Assembly (NCBI GenBank): GCA_037442365.1
Contig: JBBIQK010000009.1
Location: 1 to 59,343, forward strand
Direction of reading: 5' to 3'
Length of the DNA: 59,343 bases
From: GBS-DC sp037442365
GTDB lineage: Bacteria > Armatimonadota > Fimbriimonadia > Fimbriimonadales > GBS-DC
Shown here: one piece after another, positions 42,216-50,779 of the stretch
Numbering within the stretch: position 1 is the stretch's first letter
Layout: each line of letters starts with the position of its first letter
Made by a program: the position numbers and the translations under genes
The notes under the pieces: generated by a model
Databases searched by the model: none
What the model saw: only the letters and a program-made list of their open reading frames with translations
Told to the model about the DNA's origin: nothing

Positions 42216-43454
42216 CTACTCCACGCGGAACAGGCTTGCGCCGAGCTGGAGCGTATCGCCCGCTTTGAGGGGCGTCGGTGCGCTGACCCGTATGCCGTTC
42301 ACATAGGTGCCGTTCGTGCTGCCGAGGTCTTCAATCAGCGTCTGGTCGCCCTGACGCACAATCTGCGCGTGTGTGCGGCTGACGCCCATATCGTTCACCA
42401 GCGCAATCGCGTGGCTCGCTTCGCGCCCGATGGTCATCAGGTCGCCTGCGAGTTCAAATGCTTGTCCTGCGTAGGGTCCCTGCGTGGCGACGAGGCGCGC
42501 AGCGGGTCCCGCCGCGACGGTGCTGGCGGCGGCGACGCCTGCACTTGCGGTGGGGTCTACGCCCGCGCTTTCCAGCGGCGGCAGGTCTGGCTGCAGCGGC
42601 GCGCTCGGTGTGGTAGACGCGGCGCTCCCCTGCCCCGTCGGCGTGGCTTGCGGCAGTTCCACCCCCAGCTTGCTCATCGCCTCGCTGAGCTGTTGTGGCT
42701 TCTGCGTCGCCAGGCGTATCAAAAACAGAATCACCCCTACCGCCAGCGCCAGCGCGATTATGAACATCACAATCGCGCCGATCCGACTGGTCTGGGGCGT
42801 TTCGGCGTCGCCCTGCCCTTCTGCAGTTTTCGGGGCGACCTCCAGCGTGGCGACTGCGCCGCTCAGCGTAAGCTCAAGGACAGGAACGCGCGCTTCACGC
42901 TCGGCTTTGAGGGTGGTCTCCTGCGTGGCTTTCTGGTCGTCGCCGTAGCGCGCGGTGATGGTTGTCTTGCCCAGCGGCACGCGCTCGAAAATCAGAATCC
43001 CCTCCGCCGACGGCTCCAGCACGCGCGTATGGGTCTTGCCTTTGGCGTCGGCGAGTTGCACCACGGCGCTGGCGACAGGCTTACCCTGCGCCAGCAGGTT
43101 CACCTGCACCCGCGCAACATGGCTCCAGCGCTCGCCCGTGATATCGGTCTTCTCCTTGAGGTTTGCCGCCGTCAGTTGCGCGAGGTTGCCCGTTTTCGCG
43201 TCGTACACCCAGAGCGCCGCAGTGCCTTCAGGCAGCTTCACGACGGTTGAGGCGTCGCTGGTTTTCTGCGGGGGGCTGAGCGGTTCGCCTTTCGCGTTCT
43301 CGGTCCACCACCAGCGCTCCCCTTCCCCTGTGAAACTGAGCGTGGTCTCGCGGGGCGCGGCAGGCTTCTGGTCAGCGGGCGGTTTTGTTTCCCCCTGCGC
43401 CAGCCCGCGCCCCAGCAGCAGCCCCAACAGCGCAATTGTGCATACGGCTCGCAT
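42216..43454 (-). CDS. exported membrane-anchored FHA-domain protein
   Basis: A 412-residue protein with signal peptide (MRAVCTIALLGLLLGRGLAQ), a beta-rich extracytoplasmic region (about 35-205, including carboxypeptidase-regulatory-like VQVNLLAQGKPVASAVVQL), one transmembrane helix (about 230-250, VMFIIALALAVGVILFLI) and a cytoplasmic C-terminal FHA domain (about 320-412: IGREASHAIALVN, VSRTHAQIV, DLGSTNGTYVNGIRV). This topology would pass an outside signal to a phosphothreonine-binding module inside. It is the first of the two-gene FHA unit. Substrate kinase unknown. Confidence 0.82.
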   Translation of the reverse strand: MRAVCTIALLGLLLGRGLAQGETKPPADQKPAAPRETTLSFTGEGERWWWTENAKGEPLSPPQKTSDASTVVKLPEGTAALWVYDAKTGNLAQLTAANLKEKTDITGERWSHVARVQVNLLAQGKPVASAVVQLADAKGKTHTRVLEPSAEGILIFERVPLGKTTITARYGDDQKATQETTLKAEREARVPVLELTLSGAVATLEVAPKTAEGQGDAETPQTSRIGAIVMFIIALALAVGVILFLIRLATQKPQQLSEAMSKLGVELPQATPTGQGSAASTTPSAPLQPDLPPLESAGVDPTASAGVAAASTVAAGPAARLVATQGPYAGQAFELAGDLMTIGREASHAIALVNDMGVSRTHAQIVRQGDQTLIEDLGSTNGTYVNGIRVSAPTPLKAGDTLQLGASLFRVE

Positions 43455-43491
43455 GAAATCTTTGGATTCCCGTGCGCGCCGAAAGTTCCTG

Positions 43492-45612
43492 CTACGGGGC
43501 GGTATCCAGCAGAAACGCTTCGCGTCGGCGCGTCTGTGCGTTGTAGCCGAAGCCGACGATATAGCGTCCGTTGGGCGAGACGGCGTAGGCGTCTATTAGC
43601 GTGCTGCCCGCGCTCAGCAGAGGCGCATACTCCTGATCCAGTGCGCGTAGTCCGCTGAGGCTATCCCAGAACGCCGCCGCGCCGTTCCCAGCGCCGACGA
43701 TGATTGAGCCGTCCGATGAGACTGAACGTGCAGTAATCAGTCCCAGCGTGCGCATGCCCTCCGACGCGCCCCATCGAAAGCCATACCAGCGTCCCGAAGC
43801 GTTTCGGCTCACGCCCACGATGAATCTGCCGTCTGCCGAGACGCCGTAGGCGATGCTGTCGCGTCCGCCTAGCGTGCCCAGCGCCTGCATGCCGCTTGCT
43901 TGCGTCCAGCGGAAGGCGCGCATGTTGCCCGAAGTGTCCGCGCCGTAGCCGACCGCCGTGCTACCGTCTGCCGAGAGCGCAGTCGCGTAGCAATCGCGCC
44001 CGCCCAGCGTGCCCAGCGGGGCAGCCATGTTCAGCGCGTTCCAGACGACAGCTTGCCAGCGTCCGCTGCTGTTGCGGGTTGTGCCCACAATGGCGTTCCC
44101 ACTGACGGCGGTCGCCATGCTGTTGCCGCCGCCGATGAGCGTCGGGAGCGTCTGCATCTGCCCGTTCTGCCACAGGAACGCGAAGGTGCGTCCCGTGCTG
44201 TCGGTGCAGTAGCCGCTGACGCGATTGCCGTCGTTCGAGACGCCTGTGGCGTAGCTGCCCGTGAGCGTACCCAGCACACCGAGCGCTTGCATCCCGCCTG
44301 TTTGTGTCCAGCGGAAGGCGCGCCAGCGTCCTGCTGCGTCCTGGCTGGAACCGACCACCACGCCGCTGTCCGAGACGCCTGTCGCCATGCTCGCGCGCCC
44401 GCCCAGCGTGCCCAGCCAGCGGAGCGTACCCAACCATTCCCCGCCCATATCCAGCACGAACGGCTCGTAGCGTCCGCGCGCCGCGTTGTAGCCACGCCCC
44501 ACCACGAAACGCCGCGTCTCCGACACAAACTGCGCATCTTCCAGGAAAGCGCCTGCACTCAGCAACGCGCTGTAGCGCTGGTTCAAATCGACCATCCCGC
44601 GCTGCTCTGTCCACAGCACAGCGCGCAATTGCCCCTGTGCGTTCTCGGAGCTGCCCACGAGCATGCGCCCGCCGCGGATGCCCCAGTGGAGGATGCTCCA
44701 CCCGCCGCCCAGCGAGCCGAGGCTTTGTGTCCCGCCGCTGACCCAGCGCACCGCCAGCATGTTGCCACTGGCGTCGGCGGCGTTGCCGTAGATGACGCTC
44801 CCGTCCATCGAGACGCCCGCCGCGCTACTGTAGCCGCCCCCCAACGCGCCCAGGTCCTGCATCCCGCCTGAAGCCGTCCATCGGAACGCTCGCAGGTTGC
44901 CCTCCGCATCTTCCGACACGCCCACAATCACCTGCCCATCGGCGGAGATGCCCGTGACGCTGCTCCAGTTGCCCCCCAGCGTGCCCAGATTTTGTATCCC
45001 GCTTGAAGCCGTCCAGCGGAACGCCCGCAGGCTCCCGTCGCCGAGATCCGCGTCGCCCACAACCACACTGCCATCGTGAGAAACATACTTCGCTTCGCTG
45101 TAGGTTCCCCCGCTCAGTATCCCCAGATTCTGCATCCCTGCCTGCGTCCATCGGAACGCCCGCAGGTTGCCCTCCGCATCTTCCGAGACGCCGACAATCA
45201 CCTGTCCGTCGGCGGAGATGGCGTTCACCTCGCTCCATACGCCGCCCAGCGAACCGATGGAGCGCATCCCCCCTGACGCCGTCCAGCGGAACGCCATGTA
45301 CGCCCCGTTTGCGTTTTCCGAAGAGCCAGCGATTACGCTCCCATCCGCCGACACAGCGGTCGCCGCGCTCCAGCGTCCGCCCAGTGTGCCCAGATTTTGC
45401 ATGCCTCCCGTCGGCGTCCAGCGAAAGGCGCGGCTCTCGCCGTTGCTCAGCGTTGTCTCGCCCACAACTGTCATACCGTTCGCGGAGACAGCGTTCACTT
45501 CGCTCCAGTCGCCGCCGAGCGTCCCCAGCCAGTGGAGCTGCTGCCCCCAGAGTGCGCTGATCAATCCGACAGCGCATGCAATTGCCATCCCCAAACGCAC
45601 ACAGCTACGCAT
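43492..45612 (-). CDS. secreted 13-unit HAF-repeat protein (two tandem propeller-like halves)
   Basis: A 706-residue exported protein (signal MRSCVRLGMAIACAVGLISALWG). About 13 units of 44-46 residues follow the pattern MxxLGTLGGxxSxAxAVSADGxxIVGxSxxAxGxxRAFRWT, the HAF family of extracellular repeats. The chain is split into two halves. Each ends with a distinct cap: GMVDLNQRYSALLSAGA and GLRALDQEYAPLLSAGS, each followed by VVGRGYN or IVGFGYN. Units 3 and 5 are almost identical, a recent duplication. Likely a pair of beta-propellers on the surface or in the medium; function unknown. ATG 45612 is chosen by the signal peptide. Divergent from fliM. Confidence 0.78.
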   Translation of the reverse strand: MRSCVRLGMAIACAVGLISALWGQQLHWLGTLGGDWSEVNAVSANGMTVVGETTLSNGESRAFRWTPTGGMQNLGTLGGRWSAATAVSADGSVIAGSSENANGAYMAFRWTASGGMRSIGSLGGVWSEVNAISADGQVIVGVSEDAEGNLRAFRWTQAGMQNLGILSGGTYSEAKYVSHDGSVVVGDADLGDGSLRAFRWTASSGIQNLGTLGGNWSSVTGISADGQVIVGVSEDAEGNLRAFRWTASGGMQDLGALGGGYSSAAGVSMDGSVIYGNAADASGNMLAVRWVSGGTQSLGSLGGGWSILHWGIRGGRMLVGSSENAQGQLRAVLWTEQRGMVDLNQRYSALLSAGAFLEDAQFVSETRRFVVGRGYNAARGRYEPFVLDMGGEWLGTLRWLGTLGGRASMATGVSDSGVVVGSSQDAAGRWRAFRWTQTGGMQALGVLGTLTGSYATGVSNDGNRVSGYCTDSTGRTFAFLWQNGQMQTLPTLIGGGNSMATAVSGNAIVGTTRNSSGRWQAVVWNALNMAAPLGTLGGRDCYATALSADGSTAVGYGADTSGNMRAFRWTQASGMQALGTLGGRDSIAYGVSADGRFIVGVSRNASGRWYGFRWGASEGMRTLGLITARSVSSDGSIIVGAGNGAAAFWDSLSGLRALDQEYAPLLSAGSTLIDAYAVSPNGRYIVGFGYNAQTRRREAFLLDTAP

Positions 45613-45667
45613 GGCATGAGGGTTATTCCACAGTCGAGCGCGTCTGCAAAAACGGCTCGTGCTTGCC

Positions 45668-45673
45668 GATAAT
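45668..45673 (+). promoter_or_regulatory. possible -10 box GATAAT of the fli operon
   Basis: GATAAT at 45668-45673 lies 31 nt before the fliM GTG, in the 92-bp divergent gap. GGGAGGCG (45691-45698) is the ribosome binding site. No clear -35. Confidence 0.3.
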
Positions 45674-45704
45674 TCGCGCGGATGTCCCGTGGGAGGCGAA
45701 CCGC

Positions 45705-46718
45705 GTGAGCGAGATTCTATCACAGGCGGAGATTGAGGCGTTGCTGGCGTCGCTCTCGGCAGAGGAGGGTTCCGTCGGCGACTTTGCCGCGCCTGTCGCC
45801 GCGCCTGTTGTCGGCGGCGGTGTACCTGTGAGTCGCAAACCAATCTCTTATGAGGTCTACGACTTTCGCCGACCCGACAAATTCTCGCGCGACCAGCTGC
45901 GCACCCTGCAGATGGTGTTCGAAACCTTTGCGCGGCTCTGCTCGACGAACCTTGCCACCTATTTGCGCACGCCCATCCACATCGAACTCATCTCGCTGGA
46001 GCAGATTCCCTATGAGGACTACCTGCGCTCGCTCAAGCAGTCCGCCTTCATCGTGTTCAGTGCGCCGCCGCTTTCAGGCGAGGCGGTGCTGGAGATGGAG
46101 TTCGCGCTCGTGTTCACGATGCTCGACCGCCTGCTGGGCGGGATGGGCAAGCCCGTTGAGCGCACCGCATTTACGGAGATCGAAAAGCCGCTGGTGCTGG
46201 CGCTCGCCGAGCGTATGCTGATGGCGTATCGCAGCGCGTGGGAGAGCATTCTGCAGGTAGACCCGAAGATCGAGACGCTGGAGACCAGCGCACAGTTCGT
46301 GCAGATTGCCCCGCCCAGCGACATCGTGATTACTGTGCTGATGGAAGCGCGCTTTGGCGATCGGCGCGATGCGATGAGCCTGTGCGTGCCGCACATGGTC
46401 ATCAAGCCCATCACGCCGCGCCTCAGCTCGCAGAACTGGGTCTCCAGCGCGGGCAAACGTACCACGCCCATGCTGCGTCGCATGCTGACCCAGCACCTCC
46501 ACCGCACTGCCGTCACCTGCCACGCGCGGCTGGGCAAGACGCGCATGCGCCTCAGCGAGCTGCTCCAGCTCAAAGTCGGCGATACCCTGATGCTGGACAC
46601 GCCTGTCAACGGCAAGATTGACCTGCTGGCAGAAAATCGCGTGAAGTTTCGCGGCAAGCCCGCCGTGCGCAACCGACGGCTGGTGGTCGCAATTACGGAT
46701 GTCGTTTCGGAGGATTGA
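45705..46718 (+). CDS. fliM: flagellar motor switch protein FliM
   Basis: A 337-residue switch-complex subunit that receives phospho-CheY and reverses rotation. The N-terminus SEILSQAEIEALLASLS contains the CheY-binding EIDALL-type motif (here EIEALL, residues 9-14). The CheC-like middle domain follows (FETFARLCSTNLATYLRTPI, QIPYEDYLRSL, MLDRLLGGMG), then a C-terminal SpoA domain (KVGDTLMLDTPVNGKIDLLA). GTG 45705 with GGGAGGCG is the start. fliY follows within 3 nt. The family match is strong across the whole length. Confidence 0.94.
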   Translation: MSEILSQAEIEALLASLSAEEGSVGDFAAPVAAPVVGGGVPVSRKPISYEVYDFRRPDKFSRDQLRTLQMVFETFARLCSTNLATYLRTPIHIELISLEQIPYEDYLRSLKQSAFIVFSAPPLSGEAVLEMEFALVFTMLDRLLGGMGKPVERTAFTEIEKPLVLALAERMLMAYRSAWESILQVDPKIETLETSAQFVQIAPPSDIVITVLMEARFGDRRDAMSLCVPHMVIKPITPRLSSQNWVSSAGKRTTPMLRRMLTQHLHRTAVTCHARLGKTRMRLSELLQLKVGDTLMLDTPVNGKIDLLAENRVKFRGKPAVRNRRLVVAITDVVSED

Positions 46719-46721
46719 ACC

Positions 46722-47684
46722 GTGAGCGAAGTTTCAGCGGAACTGTTGACGCAATTCGTGGTGAATCAGGCGCCGGTGTGGCAAAGCGTCGCCATGTACC
46801 TGTCCGAGCAGAACAACACGCTGGTCGAAATCCCGACGCCCCAGTCGAGCGCGGTACCGATTGGCGACCTGACTGGGTTGACTTCGGATACAGTGCTGCA
46901 TCTTCAGGCGCAGTTTGCCGAGCAAAGCGACGCGCCCTGCCTGTTTATCGTGGGTGAGCAGCCCAGCGAGCGCACTACAAACGAACGCGCGCTGCTGGAA
47001 GCGACGCTGGGCAGCGCGCCCGACGCCATCGACGACGCCGCTCTCAGCGCCGTACAAGACTTCGGACAGCACCTGATGCAGGGGCTGGCGATTGCGTTCG
47101 GCAACCTCACCAGCAAGACCTTCACACCCGACCAGATTATCGCCCGCTACGAGCCGATAGTGTTCCCCTCCAACTTCCTGACGGTCGATGAGGTCATCGC
47201 CACGCGCTTCACGGTACAGATACCCGACCGCACGCCCTTCACGCTTACCTGGCTGCTGACTGAGAATCTGGCGCGCGCCCTGCTGGGAATGGCGCCCGCC
47301 GAGTCGGACCCGTTCCAATCGTTGCTCCTTGATTCAGAGCCAGCGCCTTCCGCACCCGCGCCCACCGCCGCGCCTGCAACCGTTGGGTTCAACCCGTTCG
47401 CGGACGCCGACGATACGCCCGAACGCAACCTTGACCTGCTGATGGACATCCCGCTGGAGGTGTCGGTCGAGCTGGGGCGCGTGACCATGCTGATTCGGGA
47501 ACTGCTGGAGGTCGGCACGGGTTCGATTGTGGAACTGCAGAAAGCGGCGGGTGAGCCTGTGGAAGTGCTGGTGAACGGCAGGCTCATCGCGCGGGGCGAG
47601 GTGGTCGTGGTGGAGGACAACTTCGCCGTGCGCATCACCGAAATCCTCTCGCCTGTCGAACGCATCCAGCGACTGGGAGCATAG
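46722..47684 (+). CDS. fliY: flagellar motor switch protein FliY/FliN type
   Basis: A 320-residue protein with a C-terminal FliN/SpoA domain (about 240-318: LLMDIPLEVSVELGRVTMLI, LLEVGTGSIVELQKAAGEPV, LVNGRLIARGEVVVVEDNF) and an N-terminal CheC-like region (about 90-195). The length and two-part layout match FliY rather than the short FliN of enterobacteria. FliN/FliY sits at the bottom of the C-ring with FliM and may dephosphorylate CheY-P. The active-site Glu-Asn pairs of CheC are not evident to me. GTG start with GGAGG 9 nt upstream, placed across the fliM stop. Confidence 0.88.
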   Translation: MSEVSAELLTQFVVNQAPVWQSVAMYLSEQNNTLVEIPTPQSSAVPIGDLTGLTSDTVLHLQAQFAEQSDAPCLFIVGEQPSERTTNERALLEATLGSAPDAIDDAALSAVQDFGQHLMQGLAIAFGNLTSKTFTPDQIIARYEPIVFPSNFLTVDEVIATRFTVQIPDRTPFTLTWLLTENLARALLGMAPAESDPFQSLLLDSEPAPSAPAPTAAPATVGFNPFADADDTPERNLDLLMDIPLEVSVELGRVTMLIRELLEVGTGSIVELQKAAGEPVEVLVNGRLIARGEVVVVEDNFAVRITEILSPVERIQRLGA

Positions 47685-47686
47685 CC

Positions 47687-48253
47687 ATGAGACGCCTGAT
47701 AGCAACATACCTTTTAAGCACCGTAATTTTCGGGGCGTGGGCGCAGAGTTCGTCCGACGGGCTGGCGCCTGGGGCGTTCGGCACACGCGCGGGCGCGCCC
47801 ATCCAGCGCATCGCCGCGCCAGACAATTCGTCCAGCGGGTGGGCGCAACTGGGCGTCGCGCTGTTGATTGTGGCGGTCGGCTTGCGCTGGGGGCTGCCGC
47901 GCCTGCTGCGCTGGGCAGGCAAAACGGGCGACGGCTCGCCTGTTGACGGGCAGATACGCATCCTCGAGACGCGCAGCGCAGTCGGCGGGAGCCTCATGCT
48001 CGTCAAGGCGCGCGACAAGCTGCTGCTGGTGGGCGCAACCCCGCAGGGAATGCACCTGCTCGCCGACCTGACCGACACGCTCCCGAAAGCGGAGGCGACG
48101 ACGCCCTCAGAGAGCGCGTTCGAGCAGGTGTTGCGTCAGGCGCGCCCCGTCGCCCCGCCGCCGGACCTGCAACAGGAAGCCGCCGCGCATGTCCAATCGC
48201 GCCTTCAGCAGACCCGCGCCCACCTGCAGAACCTGCTCGGAGGGAGGGGATGA
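47687..48253 (+). CDS. fliO: flagellar biosynthesis protein FliO
   Basis: A 188-residue membrane protein with an N-terminal signal-like segment (MRRLIATYLLSTVIFGAWA), a single transmembrane helix (about 52-70, AQLGVALLIVAVGLRWGLP), and the cytoplasmic FliO fold (GQIRILETRSAVGGSLMLVK, DKLLLVGATPQGMHLLADL). FliO helps assemble the FliP ring of the flagellar export gate, which fits fliP being next. The C-terminal helical tail is Gln/Ala-rich. The stop overlaps the fliP ATG (ATGA). Confidence 0.85.
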   Translation: MRRLIATYLLSTVIFGAWAQSSSDGLAPGAFGTRAGAPIQRIAAPDNSSSGWAQLGVALLIVAVGLRWGLPRLLRWAGKTGDGSPVDGQIRILETRSAVGGSLMLVKARDKLLLVGATPQGMHLLADLTDTLPKAEATTPSESAFEQVLRQARPVAPPPDLQQEAAAHVQSRLQQTRAHLQNLLGGRG

Positions 48254-49182
48254 ATCGCTCTGAGTATTGTTGCCGTGAGTTTTCGGTAGTCGCTTTGTCC
48301 GCGCGCGCGCTCAGGCGTGTGATTTGGAGTGCTGAAGCGGGAGCTTCAGCATGCGCGGAAGCTCCGCTTCCGCACTCCATAAAAACGGCGCCTCGCACAC
48401 ATGCTGCCATTCTAACGCAAAGACACTTAACGCACATCCGTTTTCTGCTAACGCTTCTCCTCTTTACTTTCACCCTGTTCCTGCCAGCCGTTGCGCAGGA
48501 GACGATTCCCCTGCCCCGCGTGAGCGTGGAGGTGGGCACGGCGCGCAACCCGCAGGAGGTCTCTACCTCGCTGCAGATACTGGCGCTCCTGACCCTGCTG
48601 TCGGTCGCGCCCTCCATTTTGCTGATGATGACCGCCTTCACGCGCATCGTGATTGTGCTGTCGTTTCTCAAGAGCGCGCTCGGCACGCCGAACATCCCTC
48701 CCTCGCCCGTGATTATCGGGCTGAGCCTGTTTCTGACCTTCTATGTGATGGCGCCCACGCTGGACGAGATTAACCGCACCGCGTTGCAGCCCTATATGCA
48801 GCAACAAATCACCTTCCCGCAAGCCCTCGAGCGTGCTGAGAAGCCTGTCCGCGCCTTTATGTTGCGCCAGACCTACACCGAAGACCTCAACCTGTTCATT
48901 CGCCTGAGCAAGCAGCCCCCGCCCCGTACCGCCGACGAACTGCCGATGACCATTCTCATCCCCGCCTTCATGCTCAGCGAACTCAAAACGGCGTTCATTA
49001 TCGGCTTCTACATCTACATCCCGTTTCTGGTGATTGACCTCATCGTGGCGAGCATCCTGCTCTCGATGGGTATGATGATGCTCCCGCCGGTGGTGGTTTC
49101 GATGCCTGCGAAGTTGCTGGTGTTCACGCTGGCGAACGGCTGGAATGTGCTGGCGCAGGCGCTGGTGCAGGGCTTTCGGTAG
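48250..49182 (+). CDS. fliP: flagellar export gate protein FliP, with repeat-derived N-terminal extension
   Basis: FliP forms the membrane gate of the flagellar type III export apparatus. The core (about residue 100 on) has LLMMTAFTRIVIVLSFLKSA, GLSLFLTFYVMAPT, MLRQTYTEDLNLFI, and IPAFMLSELKTAFIIGFYIY. A signal-like helix precedes it (RFLLTLLLFTFTLFLPAVAQ, about 68-87). The first about 65 residues are not FliP-like: codons 25-45 are encoded by a palindromic repeat (48323-48385). ATG 48250 is supported by GGAGGGAGGGG and ATGA coupling to fliO. No ATG, GTG or TTG codon exists in frame between 48250 and the signal region that would exclude the repeat. fliQ, fliR and flhB do not follow. Confidence 0.88.
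   Translation: MNRSEYCCREFSVVALSARALRRVIWSAEAGASACAEAPLPHSIKTAPRTHAAILTQRHLTHIRFLLTLLLFTFTLFLPAVAQETIPLPRVSVEVGTARNPQEVSTSLQILALLTLLSVAPSILLMMTAFTRIVIVLSFLKSALGTPNIPPSPVIIGLSLFLTFYVMAPTLDEINRTALQPYMQQQITFPQALERAEKPVRAFMLRQTYTEDLNLFIRLSKQPPPRTADELPMTILIPAFMLSELKTAFIIGFYIYIPFLVIDLIVASILLSMGMMMLPPVVVSMPAKLLVFTLANGWNVLAQALVQGFR
48323..48385. repeat. cloverleaf-like palindromic element, copy 1 (inside fliP frame)
   Basis: Three stems: outer GGAGT (48326-48330) with ACTCC (48374-48378); arm 1 GCTGAAGC/GCTTCAGC (48331-48338, 48343-48350); arm 2 GCGGAAGC/GCTTCCGC (48355-48362, 48366-48373). A second copy occurs at 50610-50670 with compensating changes in the arms. Confidence 0.75.
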
Positions 49183-49199
49183 GGCGGCGCCCCGTGTCG

Positions 49200-49207
49200 G
49201 GTACACT
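49200..49207 (+). promoter_or_regulatory. -10-like box GGTACACT before rimO
   Basis: TACACT at 49202-49207 preceded by GGG, 8 nt before the ATG at 49216. It suggests rimO is transcribed independently of the fli genes. Confidence 0.5.
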
Positions 49208-49215
49208 TGTGCGCG

Positions 49216-50577
49216 ATGTCGAACTTGCCTTCGGTGCGCCTGATTACGCTGGGCTGCGCCAAAAACGAGGTGGACTCTGAAGAGATTGCGGGCGTGCTGC
49301 AGCGCGCGGGCTATCGACTCGACGCGCAGACCGACGCGCCCGATGTGGTGGTGATTAACACCTGCGGGTTCCTCGAATCGGCGCAACGCGAGGGCATGGC
49401 AACGATCCGCGACGCGCTGCGCCTCAAACGGCAGGGCAAAACCCAGCGTGTGATTGTCGCGGGTTGCATGGTGCAGCGGCTGGGTAAGTCGCTGCAGGAG
49501 CAGTTCCCCGAAGTGGACGCATGGGTGGGCGTCGGGCAGATGGCGCGCTTTGCGGAGATTGTCGACTCCGCCCGCGCCACACGCCAGCCGATTGCCGACA
49601 TTCAGCCGACGCACCACCGCTGGGCGGATGTGCCCACGCGCCTGCGCAGCCGCGCCCCATGGACCGCCTACCTGAAGGTCTCGGAAGGGTGCGACCATAA
49701 ATGCACTTTCTGCACCATCCCCTCGTTTCGCGGCGCGCATGTGAGCAAACCGCTGGAGCGCATTCTGGAAGAGGCGCGCTGGCTGGCGCACAACGGCGCG
49801 AAGGAGATTAATCTCATCGCGCAGGACACCACCCAGTACGGCTACGACCTCTACAAGCGATTCATGCTGCCCACCCTCCTGCGCGAGCTGAACGCGGTGG
49901 AGGGTATCGAGTGGATACGCATTCACTACGCCTACCCGTCGCGAATCACGGACGCGCTGATAGAGGCGATGGCGTCGCTACCGAAGGTGGTTCCCTACCT
50001 CGATGTGCCGTTGCAGCATGCGGACGGCAGGGTGCTAAAGGCGATGCGCCGTCCGGGCGACGACGCGCGCTACCTGCAGATGGCGCGCCGCCTGCGCGAG
50101 GCGATGCCCGACATCGCCATCCGCACGACCTTCATCGTGGGCTTCCCCGGCGAGGACGAGGCGGCGTTCCAGCGGTTGCTGGACTTCCTGCAGGCGGCGC
50201 AGCTGGACCGGGTGGGCGCGTTCATGTATTCGCGCGAGACGGGCACGCCCGCCGCCGAGATGCCCGACCAGGTTCCCTTCCGCCTCAAGCGCGAGCGATT
50301 CGACCGCCTGATGCGCTTTCAGCAACCGATTTCGCTGGCGCGCAACCGCCTCTGGGTGGGCAGGACGATGCGCGTGCTGATTGAGGGCTACAGCGCGGAC
50401 GGCAGGTACGCAATTGGGCGTTCGCATCGCGACGCGCCCGATGTGGACGGGCTGGTCTATGTGCGCGGCTGCATGGCGTCGCCTGGCGCGTTCGTCGAGG
50501 CGCGCATCACCGACGCCGATGTGTACGATGTGTGGGGCGAGGCGGTCTCATCCTCATCGGCAGGTCAGGCTTCGTAA
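49216..50577 (+). CDS. rimO: ribosomal protein S12 methylthiotransferase RimO
   Basis: A 453-residue radical-SAM enzyme that adds a methylthio group to an Asp of ribosomal protein S12. Three N-terminal cysteines for the auxiliary cluster: Cys14 (LGCAKN), Cys50 (INTCGF), Cys84 (AGCM). Radical-SAM CxxxCxxC is Cys159, Cys163, Cys166 (EGCDHKCTFCTIPSFRG). PYLDVPLQHADGRVLKAMRR and TTFIVGFPGED follow, then a C-terminal TRAM domain (about 385-448). TLGCAKNEVDSE and the CTFCTIPSFRG wording favour RimO over MiaB. Confidence 0.94.
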   Translation: MSNLPSVRLITLGCAKNEVDSEEIAGVLQRAGYRLDAQTDAPDVVVINTCGFLESAQREGMATIRDALRLKRQGKTQRVIVAGCMVQRLGKSLQEQFPEVDAWVGVGQMARFAEIVDSARATRQPIADIQPTHHRWADVPTRLRSRAPWTAYLKVSEGCDHKCTFCTIPSFRGAHVSKPLERILEEARWLAHNGAKEINLIAQDTTQYGYDLYKRFMLPTLLRELNAVEGIEWIRIHYAYPSRITDALIEAMASLPKVVPYLDVPLQHADGRVLKAMRRPGDDARYLQMARRLREAMPDIAIRTTFIVGFPGEDEAAFQRLLDFLQAAQLDRVGAFMYSRETGTPAAEMPDQVPFRLKRERFDRLMRFQQPISLARNRLWVGRTMRVLIEGYSADGRYAIGRSHRDAPDVDGLVYVRGCMASPGAFVEARITDADVYDVWGEAVSSSSAGQAS

Positions 50578-50609
50578 ATGACACGCGCACACTGGCAGAG
50601 GCATGCGGC

Positions 50610-50670
50610 TTTGGAGTGCTGAAGCGCAGATTCAGCATGCGCGGAAGCACTGCTTCCGCACCCCATAAAT
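50610..50670. repeat. cloverleaf-like palindromic element, copy 2 (intergenic)
   Basis: Outer GGAGT (50613-50617) with ACCCC (50660-50664, one mismatch); arm 1 GCTGAA/TTCAGC (50618-50623, 50631-50636); arm 2 GCGGAAGCA/TGCTTCCGC (50641-50649, 50651-50659). Same order, size and flanking words (TTTGGAGTGC, ATAAA) as the copy at 48323. The rest of the gap 50578-50779 shows no gene. Confidence 0.75.
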
Positions 50671-50779
50671 TGCTGCTTCACGAAATAGGACGCGCCGCAA
50701 AGAAGGGGGTTATCGATTGTTCGCAAACACCCCGCAATCGGGTTGACCCCATTCCGCAATACTGCCCTTTGTATGCGGA

